DNA from: Acidobacterium sp.
Lineage (GTDB): Bacteria; Acidobacteriota; Terriglobia; Terriglobales; Acidobacteriaceae
DNA: 8,737 nucleotides
Reading direction: 5' to 3'
Assembly: GCA_003152595.1 (NCBI GenBank)
Contig: PMAM01000043.1
Span: 5,477 to 14,213, forward strand
The translations under genes were made by a program, and so were the position numbers. The notes under the pieces are model-generated. The model saw only the letters and a program-made list of their open reading frames with translations, had not been told where the DNA came from and did not search any database. This document shows positions 1 to 4,972 of the stretch, piece by piece (position 1 is the first letter of the stretch; the number at the start of each line of letters is the position of its first letter).

Positions 1-1167
1 ATGCCGAGCGATCTGGTGGTGATGCAGAACTACGTGCTCCCCGACAAGACAGCAGGCGTGCTGGAAACGGTGGACGCGCACTACACGCTGCTTCCGCGGG
101 GGGCTTATACGGACACGGCGGGGCGGCACACGGTGCTGCACCCGATCACGCGGGATGAGCGTTCGCCGTTGGAGCTGTATGAGGCGATCAACGCAGTGCA
201 GATCGCCGATGCGGCGGGTGCGGAGGAGTATGCGCCCGAAGTGATGGCGAATGCGAAGCAGGATTTGCAGAACGCGCAGGCGATGGACGTTCACCAGAAG
301 GAGATGAAGCAGGAGATTACGTACGCGCGCGAGGCAGTGCAGACGGCCGAAGATGCGCGCCTTGTGACCATCCGGAAGATTAAGGCCAACGACGAGGCAG
401 CGGCGCGGGCGAAGATCGAAGAGGGACGGCGCAAGGCGCAGGAAGATGCGGCGACGGCGCAGGCTCAGGCGCAGCAGGCTGCGGATCAGCAGGCAGCGGC
501 CGAGGCACAGGCGGCAGCAGCCAAGGCACAGGCCGATGCGGCGCGGCAGCAGGAGGAGGCGGCGCGCGCCGAAAGCGAGAAAGCCAGGGCGCAGCAGCAG
601 GCGGCTGAGGCGGCCGCTGCGCAGGCAGGCCAACAGGAAGCGGACATGCGAGAAAGACTGAAGCAGCAGCTGAATTCGGTGCTGCAGACCCAGGAGAGCG
701 CACGCGGGCTGATCGTGAACATGTCCGACGTGCTGTTTGCGTTCAATAAGTACGAACTGAAGACGGATGCGCAGGTCAAGCTGGCCAAGATCTCCGGGAT
801 CCTGTTGACGTACCCGAACTTGAAAGTGCAGGTGGAAGGGTATACGGACAACATCGGGTCTGATGAGTACAACCTGAAGCTCTCGGAGGAGCGTGCCACG
901 ACGGTTCAGGCCTTCCTGATTGAGCAGGGAGTACAGCCGGGGAGTGTAACGTCGCAGGGGTACGGTAAGGCCGATCCTGTGGCTGACAACTCGACGAGCT
1001 CCGGACGCTCGGCAAACCGTCGCGTTTCCCTGGTGGTGTCAGGAGCGGCGATCGGGGTGCAGGAGCAGACTCCGGGGAACTCCACGGCAACGCCTCCCCC
1101 GGGAGCCCCGCAATCGCTTCCGGCGCAACCGGCACCGGCCACAGGCGTGTCGAATCCGCAGGATTAG
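1..1167 (+). CDS. OmpA-family peptidoglycan-binding envelope protein, 5' end outside the window
   Basis: Probably anchors the outer membrane or a periplasmic assembly to peptidoglycan. The visible 388 residues are an N-terminal part of unclear fold (about 1-55), a helical DUF4398-like segment rich in 'NAKQDLQNAQ' patterns (about 57-130), a low-complexity Ala/Gln/Glu coiled coil (about 135-235), and a C-terminal OmpA domain (about 240-350). The OmpA domain shows MSDVLFAFNKYEL at 241, TDNIGSDEYN from 282, LSEERA and NRRVSLVV from 339. D283 and R298, 15 residues apart, match the Asp/Arg pair that binds diaminopimelate in this family. A Pro-rich tail ends the protein. No signal peptide is visible although the family is exported, so the true start very likely lies upstream and the ATG at base 1 is coincidental. 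A strong terminator follows the gene. Family call is firm; completeness is not. Confidence 0.88.
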   Translation: MPSDLVVMQNYVLPDKTAGVLETVDAHYTLLPRGAYTDTAGRHTVLHPITRDERSPLELYEAINAVQIADAAGAEEYAPEVMANAKQDLQNAQAMDVHQKEMKQEITYAREAVQTAEDARLVTIRKIKANDEAAARAKIEEGRRKAQEDAATAQAQAQQAADQQAAAEAQAAAAKAQADAARQQEEAARAESEKARAQQQAAEAAAAQAGQQEADMRERLKQQLNSVLQTQESARGLIVNMSDVLFAFNKYELKTDAQVKLAKISGILLTYPNLKVQVEGYTDNIGSDEYNLKLSEERATTVQAFLIEQGVQPGSVTSQGYGKADPVADNSTSSGRSANRRVSLVVSGAAIGVQEQTPGNSTATPPPGAPQSLPAQPAPATGVSNPQD

Positions 1168-1249
1168 CCGTCTCGGGTAAGCCCCTCTGGGGCGCACATG
1201 AATCACGGGTCTCTGGCGGAAAGTGAGCCGCCGATGACGGATAACTTTC

Positions 1250-1284
1250 AGGGTCGCTCTTGACGGAGCGGCCCTGTTGTTTTT
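1250..1284 (+). terminator. Intrinsic terminator after the OmpA-family gene
   Basis: A 10-bp stem, AGGGTCGCTC (1250-1259) with GAGCGGCCCT (1266-1275) including one G-U pair, closes a 6-base loop and is followed by GTTGTTTTT. It separates the OmpA-family gene from the HxlR unit. Two smaller hairpins precede it without a T-run (GCCCC-TCT-GGGGC at 1181-1193 and GGCGG/CCGCC at 1215-1232). Confidence 0.85.
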
Positions 1285-1316
1285 GGGGCGGCTGGCCCGT
1301 TCGTTACTTTGTGGGA

Positions 1317-1346
1317 AATATCACTTGCAAATTGCAAGTGAGTATT
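1317..1346 (+). promoter_or_regulatory. Perfect dyad, probable HxlR operator overlapping the promoter
   Basis: The core at 1321-1341 is a perfect inverted repeat, TCACTTGCAA and TTGCAAGTGA around a single A. With one unpaired base it extends outward through AATA (1317-1320) and TATT (1343-1346). It is an AT-rich island in GC-rich DNA, lies between a terminator and the HxlR start 20 bases away, and resembles the palindromic sites bound by dimeric winged-helix regulators. Autoregulation by the adjacent HxlR protein is inferred. I could not define clean -35/-10 boxes, but the promoter must lie between 1285 and 1361. Confidence 0.7.
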
Positions 1347-1361
1347 GCTAACGTTTCGCGC

Positions 1362-1874
1362 ATGGCAGGCAAGACACTCCCGAAGCACCGTTCGGGCTGC
1401 CCGGTCAATATCTCACTGGAAGTGTTTGGGGACCGGTGGTCGCTGCTGATCGTGCGCGACCTGATGGTGCGCGGCTTTACTACGTTTCAGGATTTTGTTG
1501 AGTCGGGCGAAGGCATAGCGACGAACATCCTCGCGGGCCGACTGAAGAAACTGCAGTGGTGTGGCATCGTGACTGCGGATAAAGACGTAGAGGACGGACG
1601 GCGCGTGATCTATCGGCTGACAGAGAAGGGGATCGACCTGACGCCGGTGATGCTGGAGCTGTTGATCTGGGGCGCACAGCACGAAGACACGGGCGCACCA
1701 CCGGCGGTGATTGCGGAGTTAGCGAAGAACCGCAGAGCGGTGCTGGAGGAGACGAGGCGACGGTGGAGGGAGCGGGATCCAACGCCACTGCTGCCGTGGC
1801 TCAGCGGGCCCAGGACAGGCCGTCCAGGCGGAGGCGCTTCGCGCCGAGTGGCTGGCACAAAGGCGAAGGTTTGA
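1362..1874 (+). CDS. HxlR-family winged-helix transcriptional regulator
   Basis: A DNA-binding repressor or activator of the HxlR (YodB/HypR) family, probably sensing redox or electrophilic stress. The 170-residue product has the family signature: C13 in SGCPV, then ISLEVFGDRWSLLIVRDLM (18-35), the recognition-helix region GIATNILAGRLKKL (51-64), and the wing DGRRVIYRLTEKG (78-90). In YodB and HypR the equivalent N-terminal Cys is the thiol switch; here this is by analogy. I chose the ATG at 1362. A longer frame from TTG 1260 would translate the preceding terminator and operator, and GTG 1338 lies inside the dyad. No good ribosome site precedes 1362. The last ~25 residues (SGPRTGRPGGG...) are encoded by a dispersed DNA repeat and look like an added tail. 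First gene of the 1321-4575 unit. Confidence 0.85.
   Translation: MAGKTLPKHRSGCPVNISLEVFGDRWSLLIVRDLMVRGFTTFQDFVESGEGIATNILAGRLKKLQWCGIVTADKDVEDGRRVIYRLTEKGIDLTPVMLELLIWGAQHEDTGAPPAVIAELAKNRRAVLEETRRRWRERDPTPLLPWLSGPRTGRPGGGASRRVAGTKAKV
1813..1845 (+). repeat. Dispersed two-hairpin repeat, copy A (in the HxlR gene)
   Basis: GGAC-N5-GTCC is followed by AGGCGGA and a hairpin GGCGC-TTC-GCGCC (1833-1845). A 15-base core GGCCGTCCAGGCGGA (1818-1832) is identical in copy B at 3968-3982. It is read in a different frame in the two genes, so conservation is at DNA level. It resembles REP-like palindromic elements. The genomic copy number is not visible here. Confidence 0.7.
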
Positions 1875-1902
1875 AGCAAGTGGTGATGGAGGAGAAGTCG
1901 TT

Positions 1903-1992
1903 ATGGACTCGATGATAAGGGCGGTCAGCGATATTTTGAGAACCAGAACTTATTCGGAGGAGAAACAGGAATGCACATTCAACCGTATTTGA
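1903..1992 (+). CDS. Possible 29-residue ORF between the HxlR and VOC genes
   Basis: An ATG at 1903 has a good Shine-Dalgarno (GGAGGAG, 1889-1895) and opens a 29-codon frame beginning MDSMIRAVSDILRTRTYSEE. It ends at TGA 1990-1992, 22 bases inside the following VOC gene in another frame. It could be a leader peptide coupling translation to the VOC gene, a relic, or chance. I do not recognise the peptide. Confidence 0.2.
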   Translation: MDSMIRAVSDILRTRTYSEEKQECTFNRI

Positions 1993-2378
1993 ATTTCAAC
2001 GGACAGTGCGACGAAGCGTTTCGCCTCCACCAGCAGGCACTGGGCGGCACGATCGTCGGCCGGTTTACCTTCGGCGACAGTCCCATGGCGAAACAATATC
2101 CAGAGTGGGCCGACAAAGTGATGCACATCGGCATGCGCATCGGCGAGCAGATGCTGCTGGGAAGCGACGCGCCGCCGCCGCATTACAGCCAACCGCAGGG
2201 GCTGCGCGTGTGCCTGGAATTCCAGGACATCGATGAAGCGGAGAGGATCTATCAGGCGTTGTCGGAAGGCGGCCAGGTCGGCATGCCGTTACAGGAAACC
2301 TTCTGGGCAAAGCGCTTTGCCATGTTCTCGGATCGGTTCGGGACGCCGTGGATGATCAACGTGTCGAAGCCGATGTAA
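1971..2378 (+). CDS. PhnB-like VOC (glyoxalase-fold) protein, first copy
   Basis: A small cytoplasmic protein of the vicinal-oxygen-chelate superfamily, PhnB/YjdN-like subgroup (often mislabelled demethylubiquinone methyltransferase). Its substrate is unknown. The 135 residues match the subgroup from end to end: YLNFNGQCDEAF near the N-terminus, GDSPMAKQYPEWADKVMH and LLGSDAPPP in the middle, and the closing signature GMPLQETFWAKRF...DRFGTPWMINV. The length is normal for the family. The start is well supported by GGAGG (1956-1960) ten bases before ATG. It sits 96 bases after the HxlR gene and 106 bases before the BNR gene, all in one direction. HxlR regulators beside VOC or oxidoreductase genes are common, which suggests regulation by the upstream protein (inference). 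Confidence 0.87.
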   Translation: MHIQPYLNFNGQCDEAFRLHQQALGGTIVGRFTFGDSPMAKQYPEWADKVMHIGMRIGEQMLLGSDAPPPHYSQPQGLRVCLEFQDIDEAERIYQALSEGGQVGMPLQETFWAKRFAMFSDRFGTPWMINVSKPM

Positions 2379-2484
2379 GGGGCAGGGAACCGGGAGTAGG
2401 GAAACAGGCGGCGTCTGGCGCTCCGGGTAGAGCGGCGCGCGAGGCTTTGACGAAGGCGAGAGAATCGGAACTGGAGGAGCGGGC

Positions 2485-3663
2485 ATGAGCGCAGTGCGAG
2501 TGCTGGTAGGGACGAGGAAGGGCGCGTTCATCCTGACGGCGGACGGCAAGCGCGAGCACTGGGAGGTGAGCGGGCCGTTCTTTGCGGGCTGGGAGATCTA
2601 CCACATGAAGGGATCGCCCGTGAATCCGGACCGGATTTACGTCTCACAGACGAGCAGCTGGTCGGGGCAGGTGATCCAGCGATCGGACGACGGTGGCAAG
2701 ACCTGGGCGGCGCCGGGCGGCGGGGTGCAGAAGAGTCCGCAGGGCTGGCCGATGGGCGAGTCGAACCGATTCGTCTACGACACATCCGCGGAAACAGGAA
2801 AGCCGCTGACGACCCACCAGTTTTACGACGGCACGCAGCATCCCTGGGAATTCAAGCGGGTGTGGCATCTGGAGCCGTCGCTGACGAACGCGGAGGAGGT
2901 ATACGCGGGCGTGGAGGATGCGGCCATCTTCCACTCAAAGGACGGCGCACATTCCTGGCGGGAGCTGCCCGGGCTGCGCGGCCACGGCACGGGTCCGAAG
3001 TGGCAACCGGGCGCGGGCGGAATGTGCCTGCACACCATTGTGCTGGACCCAAAGGATCCGAAGCGGATTTACATTGCCATCTCGGCGGCGGGGGCGTTTC
3101 GCACCGATGACGGCGGCAAGACCTGGAAGCCGATCAACAAGGGGCTGCGCTCGCAGTTCATTCCCGATCAGGATGCCGAGGTCGGCCATTGCGTGCACCA
3201 CATCGCGATGAGCCCGCGGCGGCCAGGCGTGCTGTTCATGCAGAAGCACTGGGACGTGATGCGCAGCGACGATGCCGGCGACTCGTGGCGAGAGGTGAGT
3301 GGCAATCTGCCGACGGATTTCGGATTTGCCATCGACGTTCACGCGCACGAGCCGGAGACAATTTTCGTGGCGCCCATCAAGAGCGATTCCGAGCACTATC
3401 CGCTGGACGGCAAGCTCCAGGTGTGGCGCAGCAAGACGGGCGGCAATGAGTGGGAGGCGATGACAAACGGGCTTCCGCAGGAGAACTGCTATGTAAACGT
3501 CCTGCGCGATGCCATGGCCGTCGATTTGCTGGACACCTGCGGCGTGTACTTCGGCACGACGGGCGGGCAGGTGTACGTTTCGCCGGATGCGGGCGATCAC
3601 TGGAAGCCGATCGTGCGCGATTTGCCGGCGGTATTGTCGGTGGAGGTGCAGACCCTGTCATGA
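2485..3663 (+). CDS. Cytoplasmic BNR/Asp-box repeat protein (sialidase-like beta-propeller)
   Basis: A 392-residue protein built from BNR/Asp-box repeats, the S-x-D-x-G-x-x-W turn found in sialidase-fold propellers. Boxes are at S67-W74 (SDDGGKTW), S151-W158 (SKDGAHSW), T207-W214 (TDDGGKTW), S261-W268 (SDDAGDSW), S316-W323 (SKTGGNEW, degenerate) and S366-W373 (SPDAGDHW), suggesting a six-bladed propeller. There is no signal peptide, and I see no FRIP motif or evident arginine triad of true sialidases, so sialidase activity is unlikely. The short N-terminal strand VRVLVGTRKGAFIL is typical of this uncharacterised group. The start is set by GGAGGA (2473-2478). The stop overlaps the MoaD-like start by 4 bases (ATGA), so the two are probably translationally coupled and may act together. 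Molecular function unknown. Confidence 0.85.
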   Translation: MSAVRVLVGTRKGAFILTADGKREHWEVSGPFFAGWEIYHMKGSPVNPDRIYVSQTSSWSGQVIQRSDDGGKTWAAPGGGVQKSPQGWPMGESNRFVYDTSAETGKPLTTHQFYDGTQHPWEFKRVWHLEPSLTNAEEVYAGVEDAAIFHSKDGAHSWRELPGLRGHGTGPKWQPGAGGMCLHTIVLDPKDPKRIYIAISAAGAFRTDDGGKTWKPINKGLRSQFIPDQDAEVGHCVHHIAMSPRRPGVLFMQKHWDVMRSDDAGDSWREVSGNLPTDFGFAIDVHAHEPETIFVAPIKSDSEHYPLDGKLQVWRSKTGGNEWEAMTNGLPQENCYVNVLRDAMAVDLLDTCGVYFGTTGGQVYVSPDAGDHWKPIVRDLPAVLSVEVQTLS

Positions 3664-4016
3664 TCCGGGTGGAGTTGCCGCATCATCTGCGCGTACTGGC
3701 GCAACTGAGCGGCGAAGTGACGGTGGAGGTCACCGAGCCGGTAACTTTGCGACGGGTACTCGATGCACTGGAGGCACGATATCCGGTGCTGCGAGGGACG
3801 ATTCGCGACCACGACACGAAGAAGCGCCGGCCGTTTCTGCGTTTCTTCGCGTGCCAGGAGGATTTGTCGCACGATTCGCCGGACGAACCGCTGCCGGAAG
3901 CGGTGGCGACCGGGAAGGAGCCGCTGCTGGTGATCGGAGCGATAGCCGGAGGGAGCTGGCCGGGACTGGCCGTCCAGGCGGACGCGCCTTCGGCGCCAGG
4001 AGCCGGTAGCTGGTAA
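3660..4016 (+). CDS. MoaD/ThiS-like ubiquitin-fold protein with a tail beyond Gly-Gly
   Basis: A beta-grasp protein of the MoaD/ThiS type. Family members carry sulfur as a C-terminal Gly-Gly thiocarboxylate for molybdopterin, thiamin or other sulfur transfers. The 118 residues show the fold pattern: strand MIRVELPHHLRVLA, VTVEVTEPVTLRRVLDALEARYP, the mid-domain DTKKRRPFLRFFACQEDLSHDSPDEPLPEAV, and the closing strand PLLVIGAIAGG. G97-G98 is where such proteins normally end. Here 20 more residues (SWPGLAVQADAPSAPGAGSW) follow, largely encoded by dispersed repeat copy B. Unless the tail is removed, the usual adenylation and thiocarboxylation of the terminal Gly is impossible. The start ATG overlaps the BNR stop; frame upstream of it is a shadow of the BNR gene. 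The pairing points to a BNR partner, with no canonical moaE or thiG nearby. Confidence 0.8.
   Translation: MIRVELPHHLRVLAQLSGEVTVEVTEPVTLRRVLDALEARYPVLRGTIRDHDTKKRRPFLRFFACQEDLSHDSPDEPLPEAVATGKEPLLVIGAIAGGSWPGLAVQADAPSAPGAGSW
3963..3997 (+). repeat. Dispersed two-hairpin repeat, copy B (in the MoaD-like gene)
   Basis: GGAC-N5-GTCC, then AGGCGGA, then a hairpin GCGCC-TTC-GGCGC (3984-3996). It is collinear with copy A at 1813-1845, with the same 15-base core at 3968-3982. It begins nine bases after the Gly98 codon of the MoaD-like gene and supplies most of the C-terminal tail. Confidence 0.7.
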
Positions 4017-4038
4017 CTGAATTGATGGGGAGGTGTTT

Positions 4039-4581
4039 GTGCAGGCGATCCAGCCGTTTTTGTGGTTCGACGATAACGCCGAGGAAGCCGTGCAGTTCTA
4101 CGTCTCTGTTTTTAAGAATGCAAAGGCCGGGATCGTGACTCGGTACCCGGAAGGTGGGCCGGGGAAGCCTGGTTCGGTAATGACGGCGAAGTTCACGATC
4201 GGCGATGTGGAGTTCATGGCGCTGAATGGCGGGCCTCATTTCAAGTTCAACGAATCGATTTCGTTTGTGATCCCATGCGACTCGCAGGCTGAAATTGATG
4301 AGATGTGGGATAAGTTGTCCGCCGGAGGGAGTGAGGTGCAATGCGGATGGCTCAAGGACAAATTTGGCTTGTCGTGGCAAGTGGCGCCGGCGAATATGAG
4401 CGAACTGATGCAGGGAAAGAACCGGGAAGGCGCGAAGCGCGATGCAGGCGATGCTGCAGATGAAGAAGCTGGATATTGCGACGCTGCGCCGGGCAGGTGG
4501 GCTGGAGTAACACACAAGTTGAAAGTTGATTACGTACGTTACTTGTTGCCCGGACTGTCCGGTCCGGTTGTTTTTAGATAA
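4039..4581 (+). CDS. PhnB-like VOC protein, second copy, with a C-terminal frameshift
   Basis: A second VOC/PhnB-like protein, of a different subgroup from the first copy. Residues 1-128 are canonical: IQPFLWFDDNAEEAVQFYVSVF, VMTAKFTIGDVEFMALNGGPHFKF, SFVIPC, LSAGGSEVQCGWLKDKFGLSWQVAP. I prefer GTG 4039 (MQAIQPFLWF), five bases after GGAGG (4029-4033), over GTG 4033, which overlaps that site. After K133-R134 the frame changes: the family's usual ending, MQAMLQMKKLDIATLRRA, is encoded in the neighbouring frame and stops at TAA 4508-4510. The sequenced frame instead runs to 4581 through the terminator. Restoring two bases in the GCGCG tract at 4437-4441 would give a normal 157-residue protein. 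The core fold is intact, so it may still work. Last gene of the unit, 22 bases after the MoaD-like stop. Confidence 0.8.
   Translation: MQAIQPFLWFDDNAEEAVQFYVSVFKNAKAGIVTRYPEGGPGKPGSVMTAKFTIGDVEFMALNGGPHFKFNESISFVIPCDSQAEIDEMWDKLSAGGSEVQCGWLKDKFGLSWQVAPANMSELMQGKNREGAKRDAGDAADEEAGYCDAAPGRWAGVTHKLKVDYVRYLLPGLSGPVVFR
4550..4575 (+). terminator. Intrinsic terminator of the HxlR-VOC-BNR-MoaD-VOC unit
   Basis: Stem CCGGAC (4550-4555) with GTCCGG (4562-4567), loop TGTCCG, followed by TTGTTTTT. It lies 40 bases after the ancestral stop of the second VOC gene (4510) but inside the frameshifted reading frame, which supports 4510 as the original gene end. Confidence 0.7.
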
Positions 4582-4612
4582 GACAAAACCCGTCAACAAC
4601 TCAGCGGTCTTG

Positions 4613-4640
4613 AGCGCGATCGATTCCGGTCGCGCTTTTT
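4613..4640 (+). terminator. Second strong intrinsic terminator
   Basis: A 10-bp stem AGCGCGATCG (4613-4622) with CGGTCGCGCT (4627-4636), one G-T pair, a 4-base loop ATTC and a run of five T. No gene ends just before it. It may back up the 4550-4575 terminator or end a short transcript starting between them. Confidence 0.75.
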
Positions 4641-4710
4641 CGCGTCTGGGACTCGGAATGGGGGCCGTCCTCAAAGGGCGGGCGCCAAAAGCACGGCGCG
4701 AAGAAAAGCG

Positions 4711-4739
4711 TGTCTGAATGTGTGAAGAATTGCTATGAT
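4711..4739 (+). promoter_or_regulatory. Candidate sigma-70 promoter for the exported TPR/caspase pair
   Basis: TATGAT at 4734-4739 preceded by TGC gives an extended -10 box. The -35 at 17 bases spacing (TGTCTG, 4711-4716) is poor, as is often the case with extended -10 promoters. Transcription would begin near 4746, giving a leader of about 225 bases before the 4973 start. Confidence 0.35.
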
Positions 4740-4891
4740 GGGGACCCCTCCCAGGCAGACGCAAAGCACCGCAGGAGCAGCGCGGCGAGCCCGCTTCGGC
4801 CGGGGATTCAGGCACGGGTGAAGATGGCGGCGGCAGAAGCTGGAAGAACAGGAAAAGAACCGACACAGTGGCGGGAAACCCGCAGTGAGCG

Positions 4892-4927
4892 ATGGGCGGG
4901 CGGCTGGAAGCCGGAGAAAAGCGATAA
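4892..4927 (+). CDS. Possible 11-residue upstream ORF in the leader
   Basis: ATG at 4892 opens MGGRLEAGEKR and stops at TAA 4925-4927. It is in the same frame as, and 81 bases before, the 4973 start, and its start context AGTGAGCGATG is duplicated exactly at that gene's start. It may be a regulatory leader peptide or simply the product of a small duplication. No clear Shine-Dalgarno. Confidence 0.15.
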   Translation: MGGRLEAGEKR

Positions 4928-4972
4928 GCCCCCAGTAAGACCTCGAGGGCCTCAGAACCGAGGGAGTGAGCG

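Larger units (their letters stand above)
4582..4972 (+). other. Gene-poor region: terminator, promoter and structured leader
   Basis: No protein gene of normal size is supported here. In order it holds a second terminator (4613-4640), a GC-rich stretch with no recognised element (4641-4710), a candidate promoter (4711-4739), and a leader of about 225 bases with several small hairpins: GCGGG-AAA-CCCGC (4871-4883), CGGCT-GGA-AGCCG, and a stem around CCTCGAGG near 4941-4963. An 11-base direct repeat AGTGAGCGATG occurs at 4884-4894 and again at 4965-4975, where it contains the start codon of the next gene. No known riboswitch class could be assigned. Confidence 0.5.

Noticed and set aside
1260..1361. 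Extended N-terminus of the HxlR gene from TTG 1260
   Set aside because: It would translate a terminator and the operator dyad, and the family normally begins a few residues before the conserved Cys.
2401..2440. Possible third copy of the dispersed repeat in the VOC-BNR spacer
   Set aside because: Only CAGGCGG and an imperfect GC hairpin are shared; the GGAC-N5-GTCC part is absent.
2447..2475. TTGACG as a -35 box before the BNR gene
   Set aside because: No -10-like hexamer lies 16-18 bases downstream, so an internal promoter is not supported.
2935..3600. Minus-strand open frame of 221 codons antisense to the BNR gene
   Set aside because: The opposite strand encodes repeated Asp-boxes, so this is a shadow frame.
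3450..3659. Extended N-terminus of the MoaD-like gene
   Set aside because: This part is the alternate frame of the BNR gene; the ATG at 3660 begins exactly at the first family strand.
4757..4766. GACGCAAAGC, as in c-di-GMP-I (GEMM) riboswitches
   Set aside because: The partner GGCAAACC strand and the receptor segment are not found around it; a ten-base match alone is not enough.
4862..4885. Minus-strand similarity to the cobalamin riboswitch core (CCCGCCACTGT)
   Set aside because: Only the short core matches. The upstream GGTG/TCC segment and the downstream B12-box (CAGGAGACC-like) are missing, and no gene lies suitably on that strand.
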